DNA of 64,000 nucleotides from Ehretia macrophylla (taxonomy: Eukaryota > Streptophyta > Magnoliopsida > Boraginales > Ehretiaceae). The position numbers were made by a program, and so were the translations under genes. Under the pieces are notes generated by a model. That model was not told where the DNA came from. It was given only the letters and a program-made list of their open reading frames with translations, and searched no databases. Shown here piece after piece: positions 47,201 to 60,580 of the stretch (position 1 is its first letter; each line of letters begins with the position of its first letter). Where the stretch lies: NCBI GenBank assembly GCA_037974665.1, contig CM075775.1, forward strand, positions 40,636,152-40,700,151. Reading direction: 5' to 3'.

Positions 47201-50200
47201 CGGCTCACAGCATACCGTTGGATTTCTCTTCGAGAGCTTTACGACTAGAAAAGGAAGCCTGCTCAGCTGCCCTTGTTTTCGGAGCCCAAAATCGAACGTT
47301 TTCATCAGTTTCGGGATACTTTTCTTCTTTTGAGCTATTTTTCGTCCCGGATCGTACATCGTGAGCCGCGAAAACGATGACAACCTAATCCATCATATTT
47401 CTATTATCGATTCCCACAACACCTTGGGCAAGACAACTTCGCTTCACGTTGAGGCTGGGCCCGCAAACCGAGGGCGTAGGGCTTGGGACAATGTCTCCGT
47501 TGTTCCGGTGCTCTAGTGCCCATAACTTTTGATCCGTAAGGAGTTATACTGCTCACAGCATACCATTGGAATGCTTTCCGAGAGCTCTACAACAAGAAAA
47601 ACAAGCCTACTCAGCTGCCCTTGTTTTTGGAGCCCAAAATCAAACGTTTTCATCAATTTCGGGACACTTTTCTTCTTTTACGCTATTTTTCCATCCCAGA
47701 TCGTAGGTCGTGAGCCGCGAAAAGGATGATAACCTAATCCATCACATTTCTATTATCAAATTCCACGGCACCTTGGGCAAGAAAACTTCGCTTCACATAG
47801 AGGCTGGGCCCGCAAACCGAGGATGTGGGGTTCGGGACCAGGTCTCCGTTGCTCCAATGCCCATAACTTTTGATCCGTAAGGAGTTATGAGGCGCACAAC
47901 ATACCGTTGGAATGCTCTCCGAGAGCTCTATGACGGGGGCAGCAAGCCTGCTCAGCTGTGCCTATTTTTGGAGCCCAAAATCGAACATTTTCATCAGTAT
48001 CGGGACACTTTTCTTCTTTTGCGTTGTTTTTCCGTCCCGGATCGTACGTCATGAGCTGCGAAAAGGACGACATCCTAATCCATCACATTTCTATTATCGA
48101 ATTCCACAGCACATTGGGTAAGACAACTTCACTTCACGTAGAGGCTGGGCCCGGAAACCGAGGGCGTAGGGCTTGGGACAACGTCTCCGTCGCTCCAATG
48201 ACCATAACTTTTGATCCGTAAAGAGTTACGCGGCGCACAACATACTGTTGGAAATCTCCCCGAGAGCTCTACGTCGGGGGTAGCAAGTCTGCTCTACTGC
48301 GCCTATTTTTGGAGCCCAAAATCGAACATTTTCATCAGTTTCGGGACACTTTTATTCTTTTGCACTATTTTTCTGTCCCGGATCGTTCGTCATGAGCCGC
48401 GAAAAGGAAGACAACCTAATCCATCACATTTCTATTATCGAATCCCACGGTACCTTTGGCAAGACAACTTTGCTTCACGTAGAGGCTAGGCCCGCAAATC
48501 GAGGGCGTAGGGCTTGGGACAACGTTTTCGTCGCTCCGGTGCCCATAACTTTTGATCCGTAAGGAGTTACACGGCGCACAACATACCGTTGGAAAGCTCT
48601 CCGAGAGCTCTACGTCGGGGGCAACGAGCTTGCTAGGCTGCGCCTGTTTTTCGAGCCTAAAATCATACGTTTTCAACAGTTTCAGGACACTTTTATTCTT
48701 TTGCACTGTTTTTCTGTCCTGGATCGTACATCGTGAGCTGCGAAAAGGAAGACAACTTAATCCATCACGTTTCTATTATCGAATCCCACGGCACCTTGGG
48801 CATAACAACTATGCTTCACGTAGAGGCTGGGACCGCAAACCGAGGGTGTGTGGCCTAGGACCAGGTCTCCGTCGCTCATTTGCTCATAACTTTTGATCCG
48901 TAAGGAGTTACGCGGCGCATAGCATACTGTTGGAAAGCTCTCTGAGAGCTCTACGACGGTGTAGCAAGCCTGCAAAGCAACACCAGTTTTTTAAGTCCAA
49001 AATTGAACATTTTCATCAATTTCTGGATACTTTTCTTCTTTTGCAATGTTTTTTCGTCCCGGATCGTATATCGTAAGCCGCGAAAAGGACGACATCCTAA
49101 TCCATCACATTTATATTATCGAATCCCACGGCACAGTGGGCAAGAGAACTTCGCTTCACGTAGAGGCTGGGCCCGCAAACCGAGGGCGTGGGGTTTGGGA
49201 CCAGGTCTCTGTCGCTCCGGTGCCCATAACTTTTGATCCGTAAGGAGTTACGCGGCGCACAGCATACCGTTGGAAAGCTCTCCGAGAGTTCTACGACATA
49301 GGCAGCAAGCCTGCTCAACAATGCCTGTTTTCGGTGCCCAAAATTGAATGTTTTCATTAATTTTGGGATACTTTTCTTCTTTTGTGCTGTTTTTCCATCC
49401 CGGATCGTACGTCGTGAATCACGAAAAGGACGACAACCTAATCCATCACATTTCTATTACCGAATCCCATGACACCTTGGGCAAGACAATTTCGCTTCAC
49501 GTAGAGGCTGGGCCTACAAACCGAGGGTGTGGGGCTTGGGACCAGGTCTCCGTCACTCCGGTGCCCATAACTTTTGATCCGTAAGTAGTTACGCAGCACA
49601 CAGCATACCGTTAGAAAGATCTCCAAGAGCTCTTCGAAGGGAGCAGCCAGCTTGCTAGGCTGTGCCTATTTTTGGAGCCCAAAATTGAACGTTTACATCA
49701 ATTTCGGGACACTTTTCTTTTTTTGCGTTGCTTTTCCATCCTGGATCGTACGTCGTGAGCCGCGAAAAGGACGACAACCTAATCCATCACATTTCTATTA
49801 CCAAATCCCACGACACCTTGGGCAAGACAACTTCGATTCACGTAGAGGTTGGGCCTGCAAACCGAGGGCGTGGGGCTTGGGACCAATCTCCGGCGCTCCG
49901 GTGCCCATAACTTTTGATCCGTAAGGAGTTACGCGGCGCACAATATACCGTTGGAAACTCTCTGAGAGCTCTATGATGGGGACAGCAAGCTTGCTCGATT
50001 GCGCCTTTTTCGGAGCCCAAAATCAAACGTTTTCATTAGTGTCGTGACACTTTTCTTCTTTTTCGTTGTTTTTCCATCCCGGATAGTAAGTCGTGAGCCG
50101 CGAAAAGGACAACAACCTAATCCTTCAAATTTCTATTACTGAATCCCACAGCACCTTGGGCAAGACAACTTTGCTTCACGTAGAGGTTGGGCCCGTAAAC

Positions 50201-52199
50201 CGAGGGCGTGGTGCTTGGGACCAGGTTTTCGTCGCTCCGGTGCACATAACTTTTGATCCGTAAGGAGTTACGCGGCGCACAGCAAACCGTTGGAAAGCTC
50301 TCCGAGAGCTCTACGACGGGGGCAACAAGCCTGCTCTACTACGCCAGTCTTCAGAGCCCAAAATTGAACGTTTTCATCAGTTTTGGGACATTTTTCTTCT
50401 TTTGTGCTATTTTTCCGTCCTAGATCGTACGTCGTGTGCCGCGAAAAGGACGACGACCTAATCCATCACATTTCTATTACCGAATCCCACGGCACCTTGG
50501 GCAAGACAACTTTGCCTCATGTAGAGGCTGGGCCCGCAAACCGAGGGCGTGGGGCATGGGACCAGGTCTCCGTCGCTCCGGTGCCCATAGCTTTTGATCT
50601 GTAATGATTTACGCAGCGCACAGCATACTGTTGGAAAGCTTTCCAAGAGCTCTTTGACGGGGGTAGCCAGCCTGCTCGGCTGTGCCTATTTTTGGAGCCC
50701 AAAATTGAATGTTTTAATCAGTTTCAGAATACTTTTCTTCTTTTGCGCTTTTTTTCTGTCCCGGATCATACGTCGTGAGTCACAAAAAAGGACGACAACC
50801 TAATCCATCACATTTCTATTACCGAATCCCACGGTACCTTGGGCTTGACAATTTCGCTTCACGTAGAGGCTGGGCCCTGAAACCGAGGGTGTGGGGCTTT
50901 GGACCAAGTATCCGTCGCTCTGGTGCCCATAACTTTTTATCCATAAGGAGTTACGCGGCGTACAGTATACCGTTGGAAAGCTCTCTGAGAGCTCTACGTT
51001 GGGGGCAGCAGATCTACTCTTAGCGTAAAATTTTGATTCTCAAAATTGAACGTTTTCATGAGTTTCGGAACACTTTTCTTCTTTTGCACTGTTTTTTCGT
51101 CCCGTATCGTACGTCGTGAGCCGCGAATAGGACGACAACCTAATCCATCACATTTCTTTTACCGAATCCCAACGGCACCTTGGGCAAGACAACTTTGCCT
51201 CACATAGAGGCTGGGCCTGCAAACCGAGGGCGTGGGGCTTGGGACCAGGTCTCCGTCGCTCCGGTGCCCATAACTTTTGATTTGTAAAGAGTTATGCGGC
51301 GCACAACATACCGTTGGTAAGCTCTCGGAGAGTTCTACGACGGGGGCAGCAAGCCTGCAAGGCTGCGCCTGTTTTTGGAGCCCAAAGTTGAACTTTATCA
51401 TCAGTTTCGGGACACTTTTCTGCTTTTGCGCTGTTTTTTCATCCCAGATCGTACGTCGTGAGCCGCGAAAAGGACAACAATCTAATCCATCACATTTCAA
51501 TTACCGAATCCTACGGAACCTTGGGCAAGGCAACTTCGCTTCACGTAGAGGCTGGGCCCATAAACCTAGGGCGTGGGGCTTGGGACCAGGTCTCCGTCGC
51601 TCTGGTGCCCATAACTTTTGATCTGTAAGGAGTTACGCGCCGCACAACATACCGTTGGAAAGCTCTCTGAGTGCTCTACGACGGTGGCTGCAAGCCTGCT
51701 CGACTGCACCTTTTTTAGAGCCCAAAATCAAATGTTTTCACCAGTATCAGGATACTTTTCTTCTTTTGCGCTGTTTTTTCGTCCCAGATCGTACGTCGTG
51801 AGCCACGAAAAGGACAACAACCTAATCCATCACATTTCTATTACCGAATCCCACGGCACCTTGGGCAAGAAAACTTCACTTCACGTAGAGGCTGGGCCCG
51901 CAAACTGTTGGCGTGGGGCTTAGGACCAGGTCTCCGTCGCTCCAGTGCCCATAAATTTTTATCCATAAGACTTTACGTGGCACACAACATACCATTGGAA
52001 AGCTCTCCGAGAGCTCTACGACGTGGGCAACAAGCTTGCTCTATGACGCTAGATTTCGGTGCCCAAAATTGAATGTTTTCATCAGTTTCGGAATACTTTT
52101 CTTCTTTTGCGCTGTTTTTCCATCCCGGATCGTACGTCGTGAGCCACAAAAAGGATGACAATCTAATCCATCACATTTCTATTACCGAATCCCACTCCA

Positions 52200-55100
52200 C
52201 CTTGGGCAAGACAACTTTGCTTCACGTAGAGGCTGGGCCTGCAAACCGATGGCGTGGGGCATGGGACCCAGACTCCGTCGGTCCGGTGCCTATAATTTTT
52301 GATCCATAAGAAGTTACACAGTGCACATCATACCGTTGGAAAGCTCTCCAAGAGCTCTACAATGGGTGCAGCAAGCCTGCTAAACAGCGCCGATTTTCGG
52401 AGCCCACAATCGAATGTTTTCATCAGTTTCGGAATACTTTTCTTCTTTTGCGCTGTTTTTCCATCCCGGATCGTACGTCGTGAGCCACAAAAAGGATGAC
52501 AATCTAATCCATCACATTTCTATTACCGAATCCCACGGTATCTTAGGCTTGACAATTTCGCTTCACGTAGAAGCTGGGCCCGCAAACTGAGGGTGTGGGG
52601 CTTTGGACCAGGTCTCCGTCGCTCCGGTACCCATAACTTTTGATCTATAAGGAGTTATGTGGCGCACAACGTATAGTTGGAAAGCTCTCCGAGAGCTCTA
52701 CGATAGGGGCTGCAAGGCTACTCTGCAGTGCCAAATTTCGGAGCCCAAAATTGAACATTTTCATCAGTTTCGGGACACTTTTCTTCTTTTGTGCTATTTT
52801 TTCGTCCCAGATCGTATCGTGAGCCGCAAAAAAGACGACAACCTAATCTATCACATTTTTATTACTGAATCGCATGACACCTTGGGCAACACAACTCCGC
52901 CTCACGTAGAGGCTTGGCCCACAAACCGAGTGCGTGTGGCTTGGGACCAGGTCTCTGTCGCGCTAGTGCCCATAACTTTTGATCCGTAAAGAGTTACGCG
53001 GAGCACAGCATACAGTTGGAAAGCTCTCTGAGAGCTCTATGACGGGGGCAGCAAGCCTATGACTGTTTTCGGAGCCCAAAATCGAACGTTTTCATCAGTT
53101 TCAGGAAACTTTTCTTCTTTTGCGCTATTTTTTCATCCAGGATCGTACGTCATGAGCCGCGAAAAGGAAGACAACCTAATCTATCACATTTCCATTACCG
53201 AATTCCACGGCACCTTGGGCATGACAACTTCGCTTCACATAGAGGCTAGGCCCACAAACCGAGGGCGTGGAGCTTGGGACCAGGACTCCGTCGCTCAAGT
53301 GCCCATAACTTTTGATCCGTAAGGAGTTACGCGGCGCACAATATACCGTTGGAAAGCTCTCTGAGAGCTCTTTGACGACGGCAACAAGCCTACTCGGCTG
53401 CACCCTTTTTGGAGCCCAAAATCGAACGTTTTCATCAGTATCAGGACACTTTTCTTCTTTTACGCTATTTTTTCATCCCGGATCTTACGTCGTGAGCTGC
53501 GAAAAGGACAACAACTTAATCCATCACATTTCTATTACCGAATCCCACTGCACCTTGGGCAAGACAACTTCGCTTCATGTAGAGGCTGGGCCGGCAAACT
53601 GAGGGCGTTGGGCTTGAGACCAGGTCTCCGACGTTCCGGTGCCCATAAATTTTGATCCGTAAGGAGTTACCCAGTGCACAACATACCGTTGGAAAGCTCT
53701 TCGAGAGCTCTACGACGGGGGCAACAAGCCACTCTACGATGCCAATTTTCGGAGCCCAAAATTGAACGTTTTCATCAGTTTCGGGACACTTTTCTTCTTC
53801 CGCGCTATTTTTCTGTCTCGGATCGTACGTCATGTGCTGCGAAAAGGACGACAACCTAATCCATCAAATTTTTATTACCAAATCCCATGGCACCTTAGGC
53901 AAGACAACTTCGCCTCATGTAGAGGCTGGGCCCGCAAACCGAGGATGTGGGGCTTGGGACCAGGTCTCCGTCGCTCCGGTGCCCATAACTTTTGATTCGT
54001 AAGGAGTTACGCTGCGCACAGTATACCGTTGGAAAGCTCTCCAAGAGCTCTTCGACGGGGGTAGCCAGCCTGCTCAACTGCGCCTATTTTTGGAGCCCAA
54101 AATTGAACATTTTCATCAGTTTTGGGACACTTTTCTTCTTTTATGCTGGTTTACAGTCCCGGGTCGTACGTTATGGGCCGCGAAAAGGACGACAACCTAA
54201 TCCACCACATTTTTGTTACCAAATCCCACGGCATCTTGGGCAAGACAATTTTGCTTGACGTAGAGGCTAGTCCCGTAAATCGAGGGTGTAGGGCTTTGGA
54301 CCTGGTCTCCGTCGCTCCGATGCCCATAACTTTTGATCCATTAGGAGTTATGCGGGCACACAGCATACCGTTGGAAAGCTCTCTGAGAGCTCTACGATGA
54401 GGGCAGCCAGCTTCCTTGGCTGTGCCAATTTTTGGAGCCAAAAATTGAACGTTTTCATCAGTTTCGGGACACTTTTCTACTTTTGTGCTGTTTTACAGTC
54501 CCGGATCGTACGTCGTGTGCCGCGAAAAAGATGACAACCTAATCCATCACATTTCTATTCCCGAATCCCACTGCATCTTGGGCAAGACAACTTTGCCTCA
54601 CGTAAAGGCTGGGCCCGCAAACAGAGGGTGTGGGGCTTAGGATCAGATCTCCGTCGCTCCGGTGCCCATAACTTTTGATCCGTATGGAGTTACGCGGCGC
54701 ACAGCATACCGTTGGAAAGCTCTCCAAGAGCTCTTCAACGGGGGTAGCCAGCCTGCTCTGCTGCGCCTATTTTTGGACCCCAAAATTGAACGTTTTCATC
54801 AGTTTCGGGATACTTTTCTTCTTTTGCGCTGTTTTACAGTCTGGATCGTATGTTGTGGGCCGCGAAAAAGACGACAACCTAATTCATCACATTTCTATTA
54901 CCGAATCCCACGGCACCTTGAGCAAGACAACTTCACCTCACGTAGAGGCTGGGCCAGCAAATCGATGGTGTAGGGCTTGGGACCAGAACTCCGTCACTCC
55001 GGAGCCCATAATTTTTGATCCGTAAGGAGTTAGAGGCACACAGCATACCGTTGGAAAGCTCTCCTAGAGCTTTACAACGGGTGCAGCAAGCCTGCTCAGC

Positions 55101-57140
55101 TGCGCCTATTTTCGGAGCCCAAAATCGATTGTTTTCATCAGTTTTGGAACACTTTTAATCTTTTGCGCTGTTTTTTCGTCCCTAATCGTACGTCATGAGC
55201 CGCGAAAAGGATGACAACCTAATCCATCACATTTCTATTACTGAATCCCACGGCATCTTGGGCTTGACAATTTCGCCTCTCATGGAGGCTAGGCCCGCAA
55301 ATCGAGGGTGTGGGGCTTTGGACTAGGTCTCCGTCGCTCCGGTGCCCATAACTTTTGATCCATAAGGAGTTACGTGGCGAATAGCATACCGTTGGAAAGC
55401 CCTCTGAGAGCTCTATGATGGGGGCAACAAAGCTACTCTGCGGCGCCAAATTTTGGAGTCCAAAATTGAACATTTTCATCAGTTTCGTGACACTTTTCTT
55501 ATTTTGTACTATTTTTTTGTCCCGGATCGAACGTCGTGAGACGCGAAAAATATGACAACCTAATCCATCACATTTCTATTACCGAATCCCACAGCACCTT
55601 GGGCAAGACAACTTCGCCTCACGTAGAGGCTTGGCCCAAAAACCAAGTGCGTGGGGCTTGGGACCAGGTCTCCTTCGCTCCGGTGCCCATAACTTTTGAT
55701 CCGTAAAAAGAGTTACGCAGAGCATAGCATACTGTTGGAAAGCTCTCCGAGAGCTCTTTCACGGGGGTAGCAAACCTATGCCCTTTTTCGGAGCCCAAAA
55801 TCGAACGATTTCATCAGTTTCGGGATATTTTTTTTCTTTTGCGCTGTTTTTCCGTCCAGGATCGTACGTCGTGAGCCGCAAAAAGGACGGCAACCTAATC
55901 CATCACATTTCTATTACCGAATCCCCGGCACCTTGGGCATGAGAACTTCGCTTCGCGTAGAGGCTAGGCCCAAACACCGAGGGCGTGGAGCTTAGGACCA
56001 GGACTCCGTCGCTCAGGTGCCCATAACATTTGATCCGTAAAGAGTTACGCGGCGCACAACATACCGTTGGAAAGCTCTTAGAGAGCTCTACGATGGGGGC
56101 AGCAAGCCTGCTCGGCTGCACCTTTTTTGGAGCCCAAAATCAAATGTTTTCATCAATATCGGGACACTTTTCTTCTTTTGCGCTATTTTTTCGTCCCGAA
56201 TCGTACGTCGTGAGCTGCGAAAAGGACAACAATCTAATCCATCACATTTCTATTATCTAATCCCACAGCACCTTGGGCAAGACAACTTCGCTTCACGTAG
56301 AGACTGGGCCGGCAAACTGAGGGCGTTGGGCTTGGGACTAGGTCTCCGACACTCCAATGCCCATAAATTTTGATCCATAAGGAGTTACGCGGTGCACAGC
56401 ATACCGTTGGAAAGCTCTCCGAGAGCGCTACGACGGGGGCTACAAGCCTCTCTAAGACGCCAGTTTTCAGAGCCCAAATTTGAACATTTTCATCAGTTTC
56501 GGGACACTTTTCTTCTTCTACGCTATTTTTCTGTCCCAGATCGTACATCGTGTGCCGCGAAAAGGATGACAACCTAATCCATCAAATTTCTAGTACCGAA
56601 TCCCATGGCACCTTGGGCAAGACAACTTCGCCTCACGTAGAGGCTGGGCCCGCAAACCGAGGGCGTGGAGCTTGGGACCAGGTCTCTGTCACTCCGGTGC
56701 CCATAACTTTTGATCTGTAAGGAGTTACGCGGCGCACATCATACCGTTGGAAATCTCTCCAAGAGCTCTTCGACGAAGGTAGCCAGCCTGCTCGACTGCG
56801 CCTATTTTTGGAGCCCAAAATTGAATGTTTTCATCAGTTTTGAGATACTTTTCTTCTTTTGCGCTATTTTATAGTCCCGGATCGTACGTCGTGGGCCTCG
56901 AAAAGGACGACAACCTAATCTATCACATTTCTATTACCAAATCCCACGGCACCTTGGGCAAGACAATTTCGCTTCACGTAGAGGTTGGGCCCGTAAATCG
57001 AGGGTGTGGGGCTTTAGACCAGGTCTCCGTCACTCCGACGCCCATAACTTTTGATCCATAATGAGTTATGCAGCGCACAGTATACCGTTGGAAAGCTCTC
57101 TGAGAGCTCTACGACGGGGGCAACCAGCTTGTTCGGCTGC
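52200..57140. repeat. Higher-order repeat in satellite block 2, offset about 2.72 kb (8 monomers)
   Basis: Private variants recur about 2719 bp apart in the same order. Examples: GGCCGGCAAACTGAGGGCGTT at about 53590 and 56309; the shortened monomer with GCAAGCCTATG near 53050 and the matching one near 55770; CGCTATTTTTCTGTC near 53805 and 56522; TTTTACAGTCCCGG near 54150 against TTTTATAGTCCCGG near 56869; and CATCTTGGGCTTGACAATTTCG-type variants near 52540 and 55250. At least about 2.2 kb is duplicated. Confidence 0.65.
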
Positions 57141-57983
57141 TGTGAGGCCCAACCTCAATTTTTGTACGATACCTCATTTCGTGTGCCCTAACCTAGATTT
57201 ACGTGCCTTGACCTACGTTTAAGAATTATGTTTTATTTTGTGTGCCTTGCATTGAATTATGTGCATTCATTAGGATTGTGTACATTTACTTGGGAAACAT
57301 ACATTCATCTCGTAGTGCGTGCCTAAAACCTATGAAAGCGTGCCCTCACGCTAATCAAGAAAGCATCTTACACGAAACACTAGATCATTAATTAATCCTA
57401 CAAACTCCACTAACTAATATTAAAATGCTAAGTCAATGCACTAGAAGACGAAATTGCACCAAAAGCTAGACATTCTTATTCTTTATTCTTTATTCTTTTG
57501 CATATTCCAAGCACTCAATTAAATAATGCTCAACAAGACAAAAATTCAGATTTGAACACATGCTTGGCCGACCACATGGAGCCTTTGTGCATGCATTTCA
57601 ATTTCAAATCTAAACCTAGACATTCTATGACAACTATGACACAAAGCAATAAAAAAATGGCTCAAAAAAACCCTCCCCAATGCACCAAATCTCGACCCAT
57701 TCCCTTGCCCATGCTAGGATGATTCAAATTATGCTCCTTGAAGACACAATTCTGAATTTTGCAAGGCCCTAGGCCGACACAAGCATCATATTCTTCAATG
57801 CTTTTCATTTTTCTTTCATTCTTTCTTTCTTTCTCACATTTTCTCTCACTCTCTCATTCCTTCTCTCTCTCTCTCAGCCCTAGCTGAAATTATAGACTCC
57901 ATAGCTAAGTTCTTCATCCTAAGGCTCTTCAAGACCTCCAAGCTACTTAGGAGCTCAACCAAGCAAAGCTAGGATCAAAGAAA
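57141..57983 (+). repeat. A4 5' LTR, left part only
   Basis: It aligns with the first roughly 840 bases of the LTRs at 16204 and 60581, including the CGTGC array (one copy of the 22-bp unit), heptamer repeat and pyrimidine tract. Confidence 0.88.
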
Positions 57984-60540
57984 TGCACAAGGTGTTTGAC
58001 CAACTTCAAGGAGACAAAGTGTATTCGAAGCTCGACTTGAGGCAGGGGTACTATCAGTTGCTAATCAAAAAGGAGGATGTGCCTAAAACGGCTTTCAGGA
58101 CGAGATATGGGCATTTTGAATATGTGGTGATGCCATTTGGACTAACTAATGCCCCTGCAGCTTTTATGGACTTTATGCAAAGGGTGTTTCAACCCCACTT
58201 GGATCAATTTGTGGTGATCTTTATTGATGATATTTTGGTATACTCGAAATCCGAGGCTGAGCATGAACAACATCTGCGATTGGTACTGCAGAAACTTCGA
58301 GAGCATCAATTGTATGCAAAGTTTAGCAAATGCGAATTTTGGTTGCAACAGATTGCATTTTTTGGGCACATCATATCCCAAGAGGGAATAGCGGTAGATC
58401 CAGCAAAGATAGAAGCAGTGATGTCTTAGAAAAAGCCAGAAAACATTACGGAAGTTCAGAGTTTTCTTGGTCTAGCCGGCTATTATCGGAGGTTCGTGAA
58501 GGATTTCTCAAAGATTGCAGGATCACTTACAAAGCTCACTCAAAAGAAAACAAAGTTCGTGTGGGATAACAAGTGTGAGAACAGCTTCCAAGAATTGAAG
58601 AAAAGATTGACTACTGCACCCGTTCTTGCATTGCCTGAAGGAAGTTAAGGTTTTGTAATCTATAGCGATGCTTCGAAGGAAGGACTGGGTTGTGTGTTGA
58701 TGCAAAATGGTAGGGTGATTGCGTATGCTTCTAGGAAACCGAAGCCGTATGAATTGAATTACACGACGCATGATTTGGAGATAGTGGCTATTGTGTTTGC
58801 ACTCAAGAAATAGAGGCACTATCTGTGGGGTAACAAGTTCGAGGTGTTTACTGATTATAAGAGATTGAAATATTTGTTCTCACAAAAAGAGTTGAACATA
58901 GGGCAGAGACGGTGGATGGAGCTTTTGGATGATTATAACTGCACAATCAATTATGTGCCCGGTAAAGCAAATGTAGTTGCAGATGCCTTAAGTTGGAAGG
59001 CGAGCATGGCAAAACTGGAAGTCAAGGTGCAGGAGTTGTTAGAGGAAGCATTCTTGTGGAAACCACAATTGACTCAAAAAGGGTTACTTTTTGCCATTAC
59101 ACAAGTTCAATCGACCTTGTTGTCTGAATTACGAGAGGCTCAACAGCAGGACCAACAGTTTCAGAAGATTAAAGAAAGCAACACAGATTTCAAGTTTCAT
59201 GATGATGTATTTGGAGGTTTAGGAATCGAATTTGTGTTCCTAATGAGCCAGAGATGAAAAAGAAGATTCTTGAAGAAGCCCATAACTCAAGATACACTAT
59301 TTATCCCGGCGGAACAACGATGTACCAGGATTTGAAGCAACACTATTGGTGGAATAACATGAAGAGAGAGATTGCGGAGTTTGTGGCACGGTGTTTGACT
59401 TGCTAGAGAGTCAAAGCAGAACATTAATGACCAGTAGGTTTACTTCAGCCGTTGGAAATCCCTCAATGGAAATGGGAACATATAACTATGGACTTTGTTA
59501 TGGACCTGCCCTGGTCACAAAAGGATCATGACGCCATTTGGGTCATAGTGGATAGATTGACTAAGTCAGCGCACTTTTTACCAATGAACAATGAGAATAG
59601 TCCTGAGAAATTGGGAGATATGTATGTGGCGGATATTGTAAGATTGCACGGGATGCCTATAAGTATTGTATCGGATAGGGATCCTCATTTTACTTCCCGA
59701 TTTTGGAAGAGATTGCAAGAAGCTTTGGGAACGAAGTTGAGTTTCAGCACGGCTTATCACCCTCAGACTGATGGACAATCTGAGAGAACTATTCAGATTC
59801 TGGAAGATATGCTGAGGGCGTATGTTTTAGACTTCGGGAAAGGTTGGGAGAAATATCTGTCTCTAGCGGAGTTCGCTTATAATAATAGTTATCGGGCCAC
59901 TATCGGGATGGCCCCATTTGAGGCATTGTATGGACGTAAGTGTCGATCCCCAATTTACTAGGATGAAGTAGGTGAGACGAAGACTTTTGACCTGACCCTT
60001 CTACCTGAACTTATGAAGACTGTTGATAATGTCCACCTTATCCGGAAACGGATGCTTACCGCCCAAAGCAGGCAGAAAAGTTATGTAGACTGACGGAGAC
60101 AGAGTCTAGAGTTTGAGGTCGGCGACAAGGTGTTCTTGAAAATATCACCTCGGAGGGGACTGATTAAACACGGCAAGGGTGGAAAGTTGAGCCCGAGGTT
60201 TGTAGGACCATTTGAGATAATTGAGAAGGTTGGCAAATTGGCGTATCGCCTAGCACTACCTCAAAACCTTTCCAATATTCACGACGCTTTTCATGTTTCA
60301 ATGCTACGGAAGTATCACCCTGATCCATCGCATATCTTGGAGCCAGAGCCGTTGCAGCTTCGGGAGAACTTGTCTTATAGAGAGAAGCCCATTCGGATCC
60401 TAGACCAGCAAGATCGGGAGTTGCGCAGCAAATCTATACCGATGGTGAAAGTGTTGTGTGATCACCATAGAGTCGAAGAAGCAACGTGGGAAAGGCAAGA
60501 CCAGATGGAGCAACAGTATCCAGCTTTATTTCAAAGGTAA
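57984..60540 (+). pseudogene. A4 pol remnant (fossil): RT to chromodomain-like C-terminus
   Basis: Parts in order: reverse transcriptase about 57985-58430 ([27 protein letters not shown] near 58235); RNase H about 58660-59010; integrase about 59270-59960 ([43 protein letters not shown]); and GPY/F-like and chromodomain-like C-terminus about 60130-60540 (VKVLCDHHRVEEATWERQD). Gag and protease are not present. It is broken, with about ten breaks. The C-terminal part is the longest open stretch of this region among the family-A copies here, useful for lineage assignment. Confidence 0.86.
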
Positions 60541-60567
60541 TATTGAATTTCGGGATGAAATTATTTT

Positions 60568-60580
60568 AAGGAGGGGAGGA
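60568..60580 (+). other. Polypurine tract of A4
   Basis: AAGGAGGGGAGGA lies directly before the 3' LTR start TGTGAGACCC. Confidence 0.8.

Larger units (their letters stand above)
44199..57140. repeat. Satellite array block 2, monomer about 340 bp, about 38 monomers
   Basis: This is the same satellite as block 1 in the same orientation, separated only by the A3 solo LTR, so both blocks were one array. Monomers measured between successive CCCATAACTTTTGAT words are mostly 338-343 bp. The right part shows a higher-order offset of about 2.72 kb. No gene, tRNA or other element is seen inside. The array stops at TCGGCTGC where A4 begins. Confidence 0.93.

Noticed and set aside
35452-57140. Dozens of 60-127 residue open frames in the satellite (MIRKELRGAQHTVGKLSESS-type, in several frames and both strands)
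   Set aside because: They repeat with the monomer, shift frame from monomer to monomer, occur on both strands at once and have no domain. Low stop density in the monomer explains them.
35452-57140. CRISPR-like repeat array
   Set aside because: Monomers are about 340 bp with no spacer structure; this is a eukaryotic satellite.
44199-57140. Functional centromere
   Set aside because: Satellite length and chromovirus neighbours fit, but no CRM-type element is seen and knob or subtelomeric heterochromatin would look the same.
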